64,000 nucleotides of DNA from Hydrogenophaga intermedia (GCF_023715105.1 NZ_JAMBNO010000009.1:1-64000), one strand, 5' to 3'; positions 47,238-57,688 are shown, numbered from the stretch's first letter. Translations and numbers: made by a program. Notes: a model not told the origin generated them from the sequence alone.

Positions 47238-47863
47238 CGACCCCCACGCCCGTTTTCCCCATCCCGGGCCCCGGTGACCGCGCTGCCGACGTGCAGCGCA
47301 ACACCAGCGAGACCCGCATCCGCGTGCGCGTCAACCTCGACGGCACAGGCGTCGCCGTGCTGTCCACCGGCATCGGCTTCTTCGACCACATGCTCGACCA
47401 GATCGCGCGCCACGGCCTGATCGATCTGGAGATCCACGCCCAGGGCGACCTGCACATCGACGGCCACCACACGGTGGAGGACGTGGGCATCTCGCTCGGC
47501 CAGGCCTTCGCAAAGGCCGTGGGTGACAAAAAGGGCATCCGCCGCTACGGCCATGCCTACGTGCCGCTCGATGAAGCGCTTTCGCGCGTGGTGATCGATT
47601 TCTCCGGCCGACCCGGCCTGCACATGCGCGTGCCGTTCAAGGCCGGCATGATCGGCGGCTTCGACACCCAGCTCACCTACGAATTCTTCCAGGGCTTCGT
47701 GAACCACGCGGGTGTCACGCTGCACATCGACAACCTGCACGGCGAGAACGCGCACCACCAGGCCGAGACGGTGTTCAAGGCCTTTGCGCGTGCCGTGCGC
47801 ATGGCGCTCGAGCGCGATCCGCGGTTGGGCGACGTCATTCCTTCCACCAAGGGTTCGCTCTGA
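47234..47863 (+). CDS. hisB: Imidazoleglycerol-phosphate dehydratase
   Basis: Dehydrates imidazoleglycerol phosphate to imidazoleacetol phosphate with two manganese ions. 209 residues, monofunctional (no phosphatase domain as in enterics). The metal-binding histidine clusters [23 protein letters not shown] and GENAHHQAE are all present. An N-terminal stretch of about 20 residues is Pro-rich. Overlaps hisC by 4 nt. Confidence 0.97.
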   Translation: MTTPTPVFPIPGPGDRAADVQRNTSETRIRVRVNLDGTGVAVLSTGIGFFDHMLDQIARHGLIDLEIHAQGDLHIDGHHTVEDVGISLGQAFAKAVGDKKGIRRYGHAYVPLDEALSRVVIDFSGRPGLHMRVPFKAGMIGGFDTQLTYEFFQGFVNHAGVTLHIDNLHGENAHHQAETVFKAFARAVRMALERDPRLGDVIPSTKGSL

Positions 47864-47882
47864 ACCGTCTGCGGTCTGCGAG

Positions 47883-48530
47883 ATGAACGTCAGGACGGTC
47901 GCGGTCGTCGACTACGAAAGCGGGAACTTGCGCTCGGTGTCGCAGGCGGTGATGCACGCCGCGCGCGGCAGCGGCCTGGAAGTCATCGTCACGCAGCGCG
48001 CCGAGGACGTGATGGCCGCCGAGCGTGTGGTGCTGCCCGGCCAGGGCCACATGGCCGACTGCATGCGCGCACTGGCTGCCTCCGGCATGAAGGACGCCGT
48101 GCTCCACGCCTGTGCGAACAAGCCCTTGTTCGGCGTCTGCGTGGGCATGCAGATGCTGCTCGATCGCAGCGAGGAGGGCCCGACCGACGGTCTGGGCCTG
48201 ATCCCCGGTGAGGTGCGGCGCTTCCGGCTCGAGGGCCGCCTGCAGCCCGACGGCAGCCGCTTCAAGGTGCCGCAGATGGGTTGGAACCGGGTCTTCCAGC
48301 GCCCGCACCCCCTGTGGGCCGGTGTGCCCGAAGGCAGTTACTTCTACTTCGTGCACAGCTACTACGCCGCGCCGGCGCAGGCAGCACACGAGGCCGGCGA
48401 ATGCGATTACGGCGGCCGCTTTGCAGCCGCGGTGGCGCGCGATAACATTTTTGCGACCCAGTTTCACCCCGAGAAGAGCGCCGACCAGGGCCTCGCGCTC
48501 TACCGCAACTTCCTCTCCTGGAACCCCTGA
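47883..48530 (+). CDS. hisH: Imidazole glycerol phosphate synthase glutaminase subunit
   Basis: Class I glutamine amidotransferase that feeds ammonia to HisF. 215 residues. The nucleophile is C86 in [11 protein letters not shown], and the His/Glu of the triad lie in ATQFHPEKS near the C-terminus. YESGNLRSV and the PQMGWNRV turn are typical of HisH. It is 19 nt after hisB and 18 nt before hisA. Confidence 0.97.
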   Translation: MNVRTVAVVDYESGNLRSVSQAVMHAARGSGLEVIVTQRAEDVMAAERVVLPGQGHMADCMRALAASGMKDAVLHACANKPLFGVCVGMQMLLDRSEEGPTDGLGLIPGEVRRFRLEGRLQPDGSRFKVPQMGWNRVFQRPHPLWAGVPEGSYFYFVHSYYAAPAQAAHEAGECDYGGRFAAAVARDNIFATQFHPEKSADQGLALYRNFLSWNP

Positions 48531-48548
48531 CCCGCGCCTGCGAAGACC

Positions 48549-49289
48549 ATGCTGCTGATTCCCGCCATCGATCTCAAGGACGGCCACTGCGTTCGCCTCA
48601 AGCAAGGCGACATGGACCAATCCACGGTGTTCAGCGAAGACCCGGCCGCCATGGCGCGCAACTGGGTCGACAAGGGCGCGCGCCGCGTGCACCTGGTCGA
48701 TCTGAACGGCGCCTTCGCGGGCAAGCCGAAGAATGAACAGGCCATCCGCGCCATCCTCAAGGAAGTGAGCAGCGAGGTGGACGTGCAGCTCGGGGGTGGC
48801 ATCCGCGACCTCGACACCATCGAGCGCTACCTCGACGCCGGCCTGCGCTACGTGATCATCGGCACCGCCGCGGTGAAGAACCCCGGCTTCCTGCAGGACG
48901 CCTGCACGGCGTTCGGCGGTCACATCATCGTCGGCCTTGACGCCAAGGATGGCAAAGTCGCCACCGATGGCTGGAGCAAGCTCACCGGCCACGAGGTGGT
49001 CGATCTCGCGAAGAAGTTCGAGGACTACGGTGTCGAATCCATCGTGTACACCGACATCGGTCGCGACGGCATGCTCACCGGCATCAACATCGAGGCCACG
49101 GTCAAGCTGGCGCAGTCGCTCAGCATTCCCGTCATCGCCTCGGGCGGGTTGTCCAACCTCGAAGACATCCGCAAGCTGTGCGCGGTGGAAGACGAAGGCG
49201 TCGAGGGTGTGATCTGCGGGCGCTCCATCTACAGCGGTGATCTGGATTTCGAAGCGGCGCAGAGACTGGCCGACGACCTCAACGGCTGA
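48549..49289 (+). CDS. hisA: Phosphoribosylformimino-AICAR ribotide isomerase
   Basis: TIM-barrel Amadori isomerase acting on ProFAR. 246 residues. The opening [20 protein letters not shown] has the catalytic Asp; [17 protein letters not shown] and [14 protein letters not shown] (second catalytic Asp) complete the barrel. It has the HisA-specific reading rather than PriA features. hisF follows after 6 nt. Confidence 0.97.
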   Translation: MLLIPAIDLKDGHCVRLKQGDMDQSTVFSEDPAAMARNWVDKGARRVHLVDLNGAFAGKPKNEQAIRAILKEVSSEVDVQLGGGIRDLDTIERYLDAGLRYVIIGTAAVKNPGFLQDACTAFGGHIIVGLDAKDGKVATDGWSKLTGHEVVDLAKKFEDYGVESIVYTDIGRDGMLTGINIEATVKLAQSLSIPVIASGGLSNLEDIRKLCAVEDEGVEGVICGRSIYSGDLDFEAAQRLADDLNG

Positions 49290-49295
49290 AGATCC

Positions 49296-50074
<779 letters not shown>

Positions 50075-50075
<1 letters not shown>

Positions 50076-50464
50076 TGGACTGGCTCGACACCGTGAAGTG
50101 GGATGACCAGGGTCTCGTGCCCGTGATCGCCCAAGAGGCTGCCAGCGGCGACGTGCTGATGTTCGCCTGGATGAACCGCGAGGCCCTGCAGAAGACGGCC
50201 GAACTCGGTCGCGCGGTCTACTTCAGCCGCTCGCGCGGCAAGCTCTGGTTCAAGGGGGAGGAATCCGGCCACGTGCAGACGGTGCACGACATCCGGCTCG
50301 ATTGCGACAACGACGTCGTGCTGCTCAAGGTCACTCAGCTCGGCCACGAGCCCGGCATCGCCTGCCACACCGGGCGGCATAGCTGCTTCTTCCAGCGCTA
50401 CGACAATGGCGCGTGGCACACCGTCGAGCCGGTCCTCAAGGACCCCGAATCCATCTACAAGTGA
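50075..50464 (+). CDS. hisI: Phosphoribosyl-AMP cyclohydrolase
   Basis: Zinc- and magnesium-dependent hydrolysis of the purine ring of PR-AMP. 129 residues, a separate protein not fused to His[11 protein letters not shown], the metal segment [14 protein letters not shown] and the zinc cysteines in [11 protein letters not shown] are all intact. It overlaps hisF by one base. hisE starts 4 nt later. Confidence 0.96.
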
Positions 50465-50468
50465 CCCC

Positions 50469-50837
50469 ATGACCAGCAGCACCGACGACCTGGCCCGTCT
50501 GGCCGCCGTGATCGAGAGCCGCAAGCCGGCCCACGGCGGCGATCCGCAGAAGAGCTACGTCGCGCGCCTGCTGCACAAGGGGCCCGATGCCATCCTCAAG
50601 AAGATCGGCGAAGAAGCCACCGAGGCGGTGATGGCCGCCAAGGATCTGGAGCACGGCGGTGATCGTCAGAAGCTCGTGAACGAGGTCGCCGACCTGTGGT
50701 TTCACTGCATGATCGCGCTGGCGCACCACGGGCTCGGGCCGGCCGACGTGGTGGCCGAACTGGTGCGCCGCGAGGGGCTCAGCGGCCTGGAAGAGAAGGC
50801 CCTGCGCAAGCTGCGCGAACGCGAAGCCGGGGAATGA
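50469..50837 (+). CDS. hisE: Phosphoribosyl-ATP pyrophosphatase
   Basis: All-alpha MazG-like pyrophosphohydrolase, second step of histidine synthesis. 122 residues. The helical metal motif [15 protein letters not shown] with the following [18 protein letters not shown] is typical. The start at MTSSTDD is preferred over an in-frame one 21 codons upstream inside hisI. It is the last his gene of the cluster, which lacks only hisZ and a histidinol-phosphate phosphatase for the full pathway. Confidence 0.95.
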   Translation: MTSSTDDLARLAAVIESRKPAHGGDPQKSYVARLLHKGPDAILKKIGEEATEAVMAAKDLEHGGDRQKLVNEVADLWFHCMIALAHHGLGPADVVAELVRREGLSGLEEKALRKLREREAGE

Positions 50838-50853
50838 GCCAAGGAGCGATGCC

Positions 50854-51243
50854 ATGACCGACGTGATCGACGTGGAAACCACCGACAACGAAAAGGCCCA
50901 ATCGCTCAAGAGCGTGGGCTGGCTCAGCTACATCCTGCACCTCATCGTCGCCGTGGGCGCGGTGCTGCCGGGCACACAGCCGGGCGTGGCGCTGCTGATC
51001 ATCGCTCTGGTGATCGATCTCGTGAAGAAGGGCGAGGCCGAGGGAACCTGGCAGGCCAGCCACTTCTCCTGGCGCATCCGCTCGGTCATCTGGGCCGCCA
51101 TCCTCTACCTCGTCACCGCGCCGCTGTGGGCCCTGTTCTTCGTCCCGGGCTGGATCGCCTGGGGCCTGATCTCGATCTGGTTTCTCTATCGCATCGTGCG
51201 CGGCATGGTCAACATGAACGACAACCGGCCCATGCCTCGCTGA
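50854..51243 (+). CDS. Small membrane protein of unknown function (DUF4870-like)
   Basis: 129-residue protein with about three hydrophobic helices (about 24-50, 52-62 and 77-115) and a polar N-terminus. The layout SVGWLSYILHLI ... LIIALVIDLVKK resembles the DUF4870/TMEM-like membrane family, but I cannot assign a function. AAGGAG precedes the ATG. It lies 16 nt after hisE and 15 nt before hinT, so it is part of the same transcript. Confidence 0.7.
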   Translation: MTDVIDVETTDNEKAQSLKSVGWLSYILHLIVAVGAVLPGTQPGVALLIIALVIDLVKKGEAEGTWQASHFSWRIRSVIWAAILYLVTAPLWALFFVPGWIAWGLISIWFLYRIVRGMVNMNDNRPMPR

Positions 51244-51258
51244 GCCCCAGGTCCACCC

Positions 51259-51621
51259 ATGAGCGCACACGACCCGAACTGCATCTTCTGCAAGATCATT
51301 GCCGGCCAGATCCCCTCGAAGAAGGTCTACGAAGACGAGGACATCTTCGCCTTCCACGACATCCACCCCTGGGCGCCGGTCCACTTCCTGATGGTGCCCA
51401 AGCAGCACATTGCGTCGATGGCCCAGGTCGGCCCCGAGCACGAGCGCCTCATGGGCCGCCTGCTCACGCTGGCGCCCCGCCTGGCCATCGAGCAGGGCTG
51501 CAATCCCTATCCCGAAGGTGGTTTTCGCATCGTGTGCAACACCGGCACCGAGGGCGGGCAGGAGGTGCATCACCTGCACATCCACGTCATGGGCGGCCCG
51601 CGCCCCTGGCTGCGGGGTTGA
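51259..51621 (+). CDS. hinT: HIT-family purine nucleoside phosphoramidase (HinT)
   Basis: Histidine-triad nucleotide hydrolase that cleaves AMP-lysine and similar phosphoramidates. 120 residues. The triad HxHxH is H105-L-H107-I-H109 in VHHLHIHVMGG, and the N-terminal CIFCKIIAGQIPS with its two zinc-like cysteines is typical of the Hint branch. It sits just before tatABC, a common neighbour in Burkholderiales. Confidence 0.95.
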   Translation: MSAHDPNCIFCKIIAGQIPSKKVYEDEDIFAFHDIHPWAPVHFLMVPKQHIASMAQVGPEHERLMGRLLTLAPRLAIEQGCNPYPEGGFRIVCNTGTEGGQEVHHLHIHVMGGPRPWLRG

Positions 51622-51635
51622 TCCCTCGCGGTGCC

Positions 51636-51653
51636 CGGGGCCGCAATGCCCCG
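51636..51653 (+). other. Hairpin between hinT and tatA
   Basis: CGGGGC (51636-51641) pairs with GCCCCG (51648-51653), loop CGCAAT. No T-run follows. A TAGAAT at 51683-51688 downstream could be a tatA -10, but I found no -35 at proper spacing. Confidence 0.4.
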
Positions 51654-51732
51654 TGACCGGCGGTTGAACCCCCACCCGGCCTTAGAATCCCAGGATTGCG
51701 CAAGCGCTCCCCCACCCCCTCTGGAGATTGAC

Positions 51733-51972
51733 ATGGGTACGTTTTCCATCTGGCACTGGCTGATCGTGCTGCTGATCGTGGTCATGGTCTTCGGCACCAA
51801 GAAGCTCAAGAACATCGGCTCCGACCTCGGTGGCGCTGTCAAGGGCTTCAAGGACGGCATGAAGGAAGGTGGCCAGTCCGCCGCGACGCCCGCCGGCCAG
51901 GCACCCCAGGTCACGCAGAACAGCGCGGCCGACAAGGGCACGATCGACGTCGAAGCCAAGCAGAAGAGCTGA
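51733..51972 (+). CDS. tatA: Sec-independent protein translocase TatA
   Basis: Pore-forming subunit of the twin-arginine system, which exports folded proteins such as MsrP and the Rieske protein encoded here. 79 residues. A short N-terminal membrane helix (about 4-20, [18 protein letters not shown]) is followed by the amphipathic helix [21 protein letters not shown] and a polar tail. TGGAG lies 8 nt before the ATG; longer upstream frames are not credible. Confidence 0.96.
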   Translation: MGTFSIWHWLIVLLIVVMVFGTKKLKNIGSDLGGAVKGFKDGMKEGGQSAATPAGQAPQVTQNSAADKGTIDVEAKQKS

Positions 51973-52016
51973 GTCGCCCGCCCGCGACCCTCTTTTCCTT
52001 CGTTGGTGAGGTCGTG

Positions 52017-52037
52017 CGGGGCTGGTACACAGCCCCG
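52017..52037 (+). other. Hairpin in the tatA-tatB gap
   Basis: CGGGGCT (52017-52023) pairs with AGCCCCG (52031-52037) around GGTACAC, a perfect 7-bp stem without a T-run in the 89-nt gap. It could stabilise the tatA mRNA 3' end and help make TatA in excess over TatB. Confidence 0.5.
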
Positions 52038-52061
52038 AACCGTCTCTGCAAGGTCTGATTC

Positions 52062-52559
52062 ATGATCGATCTCGGCATCTCCAAGCTCGCGCTCATCGGC
52101 GCCGTGGCGCTCGTCGTCATCGGCCCCGAGAAACTGCCGCGCGTGGCGCGCACGGTGGGCGCGCTGCTGGGCAAGGCGCAGCGCTACGTCGCGGACGTCA
52201 AGGCCGAGGTCAACCGCTCGATGGAGCTCGAAGAGCTCAAGAAGATGAAGGACTCGGTGGAAAACGCCGCACGCGACGTGCAGACGTCCGTCGAGTCCGG
52301 CGCCAGCGATTTCGAGAAGTCCTGGTCCGAGGCCACCGCGGGCCTCGATGAGCCGCTGCGCGAACCCGGTGAGGCCGATGCACTGCAGTCGCTGGGTCAG
52401 CCGGTGTTCCCGGTCTACAAGCACCCGAAGAAGAACTTCCGCCTGAAGCAGAAGGCCGTGCCGCAGTGGTTCAAGGCACGCTCCGGCATTCGCACGCGCA
52501 CCCAGTCGGGTGCCGCCCGCGTGGCGCGCTTTCGGCCCCGCCCGTTCCAGAAACCCTGA
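52062..52559 (+). CDS. tatB: Sec-independent protein translocase TatB
   Basis: Substrate-recognition partner of TatC. 165 residues. N-terminal helix with the family sequence [30 protein letters not shown], including the Glu and Pro typical of TatB, then a long amphipathic and coiled region and a basic C-terminal tail. Stop and tatC start overlap by one base (TGATG). Confidence 0.96.
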   Translation: MIDLGISKLALIGAVALVVIGPEKLPRVARTVGALLGKAQRYVADVKAEVNRSMELEELKKMKDSVENAARDVQTSVESGASDFEKSWSEATAGLDEPLREPGEADALQSLGQPVFPVYKHPKKNFRLKQKAVPQWFKARSGIRTRTQSGAARVARFRPRPFQKP

Positions 52560-53362
52560 TGTCCGACAAGCCCGATTCCGCCGACGAGCTCGCCGGCACC
52601 GAACAGCCGTTCGTGCAGCACCTGATGGAGCTGCGCGACCGTCTGCTCTACAGCGTCATCGGCCTGGCCATCTGCATGGCCTTGCTGGCCTTCTGGCCCG
52701 GGCCCAGCGGCCTCATCGACCTCATCGCGGTGCCGATCCGCGCCCACATGCCGCCCGATGCGCGCCTGATCGCGGTTGGTGTGTTCTCGCCCTTCTTCGT
52801 GCCGCTCAAGGTGCTGGCCATGGCCGCGGTACTGCTCTCGCTGCCGTGGTGGATGTACCAGCTCTGGTCCTTCATCGCGCCCGGGCTGTACAGCCACGAG
52901 AAGCGCTTTGCCGTGCCCTTGATCGTGCTCGGCAGCGCCTTGGCCTACCTGGGCATCGCCTTCGTGCAGTTCTTCGTGCTCGACAAGATGTTCGGCTTCA
53001 TCCAGAAGTTCACGCCCGCCAGCGTGGCCGCCACGCCAGACATCGCTTCCTATGTGGAGGCCATTCTCGGTCTCTACCTCGCCTTCGGTCTGGCCTTCCA
53101 GGTCCCCATCGTGGTGGTGTTGCTGGTCAAGATGGGCATGGTCTCGATCCAGAAGCTCAAGGATTTCCGCGGCTATTTCATCGTGATCGCGTTCATCATC
53201 GCGGCCATCGTCACGCCGCCGGACGTGATCTCGCAACTGGCCCTGGCGGTGCCCATGTGCATCCTGTACGAACTGGGCATCTGGGGCGCACAGCTCTTCA
53301 TCAAGAAGTCCGCGACCGACGCCGAGGGCAACGAGGCGGACGAAAAGAAAGCCGCTTCCTGA
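52559..53362 (+). CDS. tatC: Sec-independent protein translocase TatC
   Basis: Core receptor of the Tat system that binds the twin-arginine motif. 267 residues with six membrane helices. The conserved QPFVQHLMELRDRLLYS cytoplasmic N-terminus, the first periplasmic loop with FVPLKVL, and the FRGYFIVIAFIIAAIVTPPDVISQ segment are canonical. Its stop codon lies inside the terminator hairpin. It ends the 16-kb plus-strand gene train that began at mlaF. Confidence 0.97.
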   Translation: MSDKPDSADELAGTEQPFVQHLMELRDRLLYSVIGLAICMALLAFWPGPSGLIDLIAVPIRAHMPPDARLIAVGVFSPFFVPLKVLAMAAVLLSLPWWMYQLWSFIAPGLYSHEKRFAVPLIVLGSALAYLGIAFVQFFVLDKMFGFIQKFTPASVAATPDIASYVEAILGLYLAFGLAFQVPIVVVLLVKMGMVSIQKLKDFRGYFIVIAFIIAAIVTPPDVISQLALAVPMCILYELGIWGAQLFIKKSATDAEGNEADEKKAAS

Positions 53363-53371
53363 GCGGCTTTT
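53348..53371 (+). terminator. Intrinsic terminator overlapping the tatC stop
   Basis: AAAGCCGCT (53348-53356) pairs with AGCGGCTTT (53362-53370), loop TCCTG, with a TTTT run (53368-53371). The TGA stop of tatC (53360-53362) is in the loop and first stem base. It closes the mla-his-tat train. Confidence 0.75.
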
Positions 53372-53433
53372 CCCGAGGGACTTTGCGGTCCTGAGGGGCT
53401 TAGCGGAAGTGCCCCCCGGGGTGGCCGCTCCGG

Positions 53434-54591
53434 TCAGCGCCGGTTCATGGCTTGACGCGCGAGATTGCGCCGGCCCGGTGTCACCTCGATCTTGAGCGTT
53501 TCAGCGCGGCGCAGCACGTCGACCTCGGCTTTTTCGCCGGGCGGCAGTGCGGCAACGGCCGCCAGCAGCTGCGGCACGTCCTTCACCTCCCGCCCCTTCA
53601 CGCGCGTGATCACGTCGCCCGGGCGGATGCCGGCCTGCGCGGCGGGGCCGTTCTGCAGCACGCCGGTGATGATCACACCGCTGCCGACGCCCACGCCGAA
53701 GCTTTGGGCGAGTTCCGGGGTCAGGTCCTGCGGCTCGACGCCGATCCAGCCGCGCGTGACCTGGCCGTCCTTCACGATCGCCTCCATCACGCTGCGCGCG
53801 GTGGACGTGGGAATGGCAAAGCCGATGCCCATGGAGCCACCCGAGCGCGAGTAGATGGCGGTGTTGATGCCCATGAGATGGCCATTGACGTCCACCAGCG
53901 CGCCGCCGGAGTTGCCGGGGTTGATGGCAGCGTCGGTCTGGATGAAGTTCTCGAAGGTGTTGATGCCCAGCTGGGTGCGGCCCAGGGCGCTCACGATGCC
54001 GCTGGTGACGGTCTGGCCGACACCGAAAGGGTTGCCGATCGCCAGCACCGGATCGCCGATCTCCAGCGCGTCGGAATTGCCGAGGGTGATCACGGGCAGC
54101 TCGGTCAGATCGATCTTGAGCACGGCGAGGTCGGTCTCGGGGTCGGTGCCGATCACCTTCGCGATGGCATTGCGTCCGTCGGTCAGGCTGACCTGGATTT
54201 CGTCCGCTTCCTCGATCACATGGTTGTTGGTGAGCACGTAGCCCGCCGGGCTCAGGATCACGCCGGAACCCAAACCGGTCTGGGGCTGGTTGTCCATCTG
54301 GTCGCCGAAGAAGAAGCGGAACCAGGGATCGGCGCTGTTGGGGTTGTTGGCCGGTGCCTTGCTGGTGTTGATGCTCACCACCGCCGGCGAAGCCGCCTTG
54401 GCCGCTGCGCGCAGGCTCACGGTGCCCGGGTCGCCGGCGGCGGGTGAGCTGCCCGGGGCGGCTTCGAACACCGGCACCACCGAGGGCAGGGCGCGCCGCC
54501 CTAGCCACTGCGGCTGCAGGGTGGCCACGACGAAAAACACCGCCACCAGCACGGTGACGGTTTGGGCAAACAGAAGCCAGAGGCGTTTCAT
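53434..54591 (-). CDS. DegS/HtrA-like periplasmic serine protease with one PDZ domain
   Basis: Trypsin-like envelope protease, 385 residues. An N-terminal membrane anchor (about 5-25, LWLLFAQTVTVLVAVFFVV) without a clear cleavage site suggests a tethered protein. The catalytic triad is H124 (TNNHVIEEAD), D154 (PETDLAVLKI) and S228 (NPGNSGGAL). A single C-terminal PDZ domain (about 285-370) makes it DegS/DegQ-like rather than DegP. The start at MKRLWLLF fits family N-termini better than one 15 codons upstream; neither has a good ribosome site. Divergent from the NIF3 gene. Confidence 0.92.
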   Translation of the reverse strand: MKRLWLLFAQTVTVLVAVFFVVATLQPQWLGRRALPSVVPVFEAAPGSSPAAGDPGTVSLRAAAKAASPAVVSINTSKAPANNPNSADPWFRFFFGDQMDNQPQTGLGSGVILSPAGYVLTNNHVIEEADEIQVSLTDGRNAIAKVIGTDPETDLAVLKIDLTELPVITLGNSDALEIGDPVLAIGNPFGVGQTVTSGIVSALGRTQLGINTFENFIQTDAAINPGNSGGALVDVNGHLMGINTAIYSRSGGSMGIGFAIPTSTARSVMEAIVKDGQVTRGWIGVEPQDLTPELAQSFGVGVGSGVIITGVLQNGPAAQAGIRPGDVITRVKGREVKDVPQLLAAVAALPPGEKAEVDVLRRAETLKIEVTPGRRNLARQAMNRR

Positions 54592-54683
54592 GCGAAGTCG
54601 GGCGGGGTGAAACCACGGATTGTCCTGCATCCGCATGCCGGCAAGTGGCTGTCAGAATGCCGTTTTCAAGCCGCCAGTCATCC

Positions 54684-55439
54684 ATGAGCACCACCCGCGA
54701 CGCGCTGGAGCGCGCCTTCGACTCCTTGCTGCAGCCCTCGGCCTTCAAAGACTATGGCCCGAACGGCCTGCAGGTGGAGGGTCGCACCGAAGTGCGACGT
54801 CTGGTCAGCGGTGTCACGGCCAGCCGGGCCTTGATCGATGCCGCCATCGCCGCCGGGGCAGACGCCATCATGGTGCATCACGGCCTGTTCTGGCGTGGCC
54901 AGGACGGGCGCGTGACCGGCTGGATGAAGCAGCGCCTGGCGCGCCTGCTGGCGCACGACATCAGTCTCTTCGCCTACCACCTGCCGCTGGATGCACACCC
55001 GGCGCTGGGCAACAACGCGCAACTCGCCCGTGTGCTGGGCATCGAGCTCGAAGACGGCGTGCGCTTCGGTGACCAATCGCTCGGCTTCGTCGGCCAGCAC
55101 ACGCCCGTCCCGGCGCAAGCCCTGGCCGATCATGTGCAGGCCACGCTCGGTCGCGCCGTCACCCTGGTGGCCGAGCCCGACCGCCAGGTGCGTCGTATCG
55201 GCCTGTGCACCGGCGGTGCACAGGGCTATTTCGAGGCGGCCATTACCGCCGGCGTCGATGCGTTCATCACCGGGGAGATCTCCGAGCCGCAGGCGCACTA
55301 CGCGCGGGAATGCGGCGTGGCGTACCTGGCCTGCGGCCACCACGCCAGCGAGCGCTACGGCGCACCCGCGGTGGGTGCGCATGTGGCGGCCGAGCTCGGC
55401 ATCGAGCACCTGTTCATCGACATTCCCAACCCCGCATGA
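54684..55439 (+). CDS. NIF3-like dinuclear metal-centre protein (YbgI family)
   Basis: Conserved toroidal protein with a dinuclear metal site, proposed as a GTP cyclohydrolase I type 2 homologue but of uncertain role. 251 residues. Metal-ligand segments are visible: MVHHGLFW near the N-terminus, YHLPLDAHP, and the C-terminal CGHHASERYG. The start at MSTTRDAL follows family practice. Its stop overlaps the pdxA start (ATGA), so the two are translated together. Confidence 0.93.
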   Translation: MSTTRDALERAFDSLLQPSAFKDYGPNGLQVEGRTEVRRLVSGVTASRALIDAAIAAGADAIMVHHGLFWRGQDGRVTGWMKQRLARLLAHDISLFAYHLPLDAHPALGNNAQLARVLGIELEDGVRFGDQSLGFVGQHTPVPAQALADHVQATLGRAVTLVAEPDRQVRRIGLCTGGAQGYFEAAITAGVDAFITGEISEPQAHYARECGVAYLACGHHASERYGAPAVGAHVAAELGIEHLFIDIPNPA

Positions 55440-56479
55440 GTTCGTTGCCCGTCGTGGTGAGCATGGGCGATCCCGCCGGCATCGGCCCCGAGATCGTGAT
55501 GCGCGCGCTGCGCGAGCGCCGCGCGCTGCGCGATCAGCTCGTGGTGCTGGGGGATGTCGCCACATTGCACCGTGCCGCACGACTGAGCGCCCCGGCGGGC
55601 GCCAGCGATGCCGCGTCCGATGCGCTCGTGCTGGCCGAGCTGGCGTCGCTTGCGCACTGGCCGCAGCGCCCACCGGGCGCGGTAGCGCTCGTTCAGACCG
55701 GCGAAGCCCTGCCCGATCTGGGCTGGGGTGTCGTCAGCGCGGCGGCCGGACGCGCGGCCGCGGGTGCGGTGCGCGCGGGTGCCCGGGCGGTGCTCCAGGG
55801 TCAGGCACGTGCGCTGGTCACCGCCCCGCTGCACAAGGAAGCACTGGCCGCAGCGGGTGAACCGTTCCCCGGGCACACCGAACTGCTCCAGGCCCTGGCC
55901 GCCGAGCACCTCGGGGTGCCAACGACCGCCGTGCCGGTGCGCATGATGCTCAGCGCGCCTCGGTTGGCGACGGTTCTGGTGAGCATTCACGTGGCGCTGC
56001 GCGATGCGCTGGACGCCGTGCGTGCCGATGCGGTGCTGCAGACCATCCGCATCGCGCACGCCCATTTCGTTCGTACCGGCAAGGCGGCGCCGCGCATCGC
56101 GGTGGCCGGCCTCAATCCCCATGCGGGGGAGGGGGGGTTGTTCGGCCGCGAAGAAATCGAGCACATCGCACCGGCCGTGGCCGCCGCACGCGCCCAGGGC
56201 ATCGATGCGAGCGGGCCGCACCCGCCCGACACGGTGTTCATGCGGGCCCGTCAGGGGGTGTACGACGTGGTCGTGGCGATGTACCACGACCAGGGGCTGA
56301 TCCCGGTGAAGCTGCTGGGGGTGGAGCACGGCGTGAACACCACGCTGGGCCTGCCTTTCGTGCGCACCAGTCCGGACCACGGCACCGCCTTCGACATCGC
56401 TGGGCGGGGCGTGGCCAGCGCGGCCAGCCTGCTCGGTGCAATCGACGCGGCGCTGGCGGCGACGGCGCTCAGCGCTTGA
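55436..56479 (+). CDS. pdxA: 4-hydroxythreonine-4-phosphate dehydrogenase
   Basis: NAD-dependent oxidative decarboxylation in the DXP-dependent pyridoxal phosphate pathway. 347 residues, slightly long because of an Ala-rich insertion near 50-80. [26 protein letters not shown], the metal-binding GHTELLQ and [12 protein letters not shown] (both with metal histidines) and the closing [13 protein letters not shown] are canonical. Coupled to the NIF3 gene; the last 11 bp overlap convergent mscL. Confidence 0.96.
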   Translation: MSSLPVVVSMGDPAGIGPEIVMRALRERRALRDQLVVLGDVATLHRAARLSAPAGASDAASDALVLAELASLAHWPQRPPGAVALVQTGEALPDLGWGVVSAAAGRAAAGAVRAGARAVLQGQARALVTAPLHKEALAAAGEPFPGHTELLQALAAEHLGVPTTAVPVRMMLSAPRLATVLVSIHVALRDALDAVRADAVLQTIRIAHAHFVRTGKAAPRIAVAGLNPHAGEGGLFGREEIEHIAPAVAAARAQGIDASGPHPPDTVFMRARQGVYDVVVAMYHDQGLIPVKLLGVEHGVNTTLGLPFVRTSPDHGTAFDIAGRGVASAASLLGAIDAALAATALSA

Positions 56480-56891
56480 GGCTGTCGCGGATCTCGCGCA
56501 GCAGCACGATGTCTTCGGGCGGCGCTGCCGGCGGGGCGGGGGGTGCCTCGCGCTTGAGGCGGTTGATCTGCTTGATCATCAGGAAAATGATGAACGCCAG
56601 GATCAGGAAGTTGATGGCCACGGTGATGAAGTTGCCGTAGGCCAGCACCGGCACGCCGGCCTGCTTCATGGCCGCCAGGGTGCGCGCGGTGCCTTCGGGC
56701 GCCGTGCCAAGCACCACGAACAGGTTGCTGAAGTCGAGTTTGCCGAACACCAGGCCCACGACGGGCATGATGACGTCATCGACCAGCGAGCCCACGATCT
56801 TGCCGAAGGCGCCGCCGATGATCACACCCACGGCCAGGTCGATCACGTTGCCCTTGACCGCAAATTCCTTGAACTCCTGCATCATGCCCAT
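56469..56891 (-). CDS. mscL: Large-conductance mechanosensitive channel
   Basis: Homopentameric emergency valve that opens under membrane tension in hypo-osmotic shock. 140 residues. The N-terminal amphipathic [19 protein letters not shown] helix, TM1 [23 protein letters not shown], periplasmic loop, TM2 [19 protein letters not shown] and a C-terminal helix bundle ([15 protein letters not shown]) are all in place. GGAGGGA precedes the ATG. It is divergent from petA and overlaps the pdxA tail by 11 bp. Confidence 0.97.
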   Translation of the reverse strand: MGMMQEFKEFAVKGNVIDLAVGVIIGGAFGKIVGSLVDDVIMPVVGLVFGKLDFSNLFVVLGTAPEGTARTLAAMKQAGVPVLAYGNFITVAINFLILAFIIFLMIKQINRLKREAPPAPPAAPPEDIVLLREIRDSLKR

Positions 56892-57070
56892 GTCGTCCCT
56901 CCAGTCTGGTTGGTGTGGCGTCCATTCTCACACGCTGCGCACCGGATTCGTGCGCGCGCCGCGGCCGATGTCCCACTGCGGCGTGCGGACCCGGAGAACG
57001 CCCGGGTACCGTCCAGTACAATGCCGGGTTGTCCCTGAGATCCCCTCCCTCGACCCCGAGAAAGACTCCC

Positions 57071-57688
57071 ATGAGTGAAGCTACCTCCGACAACGGCAAG
57101 GCCGCTGTGGACAGCAGCCGCCGGACCTGGCTGATCACCTCCTGCGCCATGGGCGGCGTGGGTGCCGCGGCGGTTGCCGTGCCCTTCGTGAGCTCCTTCC
57201 AACCCTCCGAGCGCGCCAAGGCCGCCGGTGCCGCGGTCGAGGTGGACGTCTCCACCATCGCCCCGGGCGAAAAGCGCGTCGTGGAATGGCGCGGCAAGCC
57301 GGTGTGGGTTTTCCGCCGTACGCCCGAACAACTGGCCACGCTCGAGAAGGACGAGGCCAAGCTGGCCGACCCCAATTCCGAGCGCACCGCTTACCCCACC
57401 CCCGAATACGCCAAGAACCGCCACCGCTCCATCAAGCCCGAATTCTTCGTGGCGGTCGGCATCTGCACCCACCTGGGCTGCTCGCCAGGCGACAAGCTCA
57501 CCCCCGGCCCGCAGCCCTCGCTGCCGGACGACTGGCAGGGCGGGTTCCTGTGTGCCTGCCACGGCTCCACGTTCGACGTGGCCGGCCGCGTGTTCCAGAA
57601 CAAGCCGGCGCCGGACAACCTGGAGATCCCGCCGCACTACTACGCCTCCGACACCCTGCTGGTGGTGGGCGAGGAACAACCGGCCTGA
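57071..57688 (+). CDS. petA: Ubiquinol-cytochrome c reductase iron-sulfur (Rieske) subunit
   Basis: Rieske 2Fe-2S protein of the cytochrome bc1 complex. 205 residues. The N-terminus has a twin-arginine motif (R17-R18, SSRRTWLITS) before the single membrane helix (about 20-42), so it is probably inserted by Tat. Box I is CTHLGC (C132 and H134 ligands, C137 disulfide) and box II is CACHGS (C161 and H164 ligands, C163 disulfide). A TACAAT at 57019-57024 is a plausible -10 but has no good -35. First of petABC. Confidence 0.97.
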   Translation: MSEATSDNGKAAVDSSRRTWLITSCAMGGVGAAAVAVPFVSSFQPSERAKAAGAAVEVDVSTIAPGEKRVVEWRGKPVWVFRRTPEQLATLEKDEAKLADPNSERTAYPTPEYAKNRHRSIKPEFFVAVGICTHLGCSPGDKLTPGPQPSLPDDWQGGFLCACHGSTFDVAGRVFQNKPAPDNLEIPPHYYASDTLLVVGEEQPA

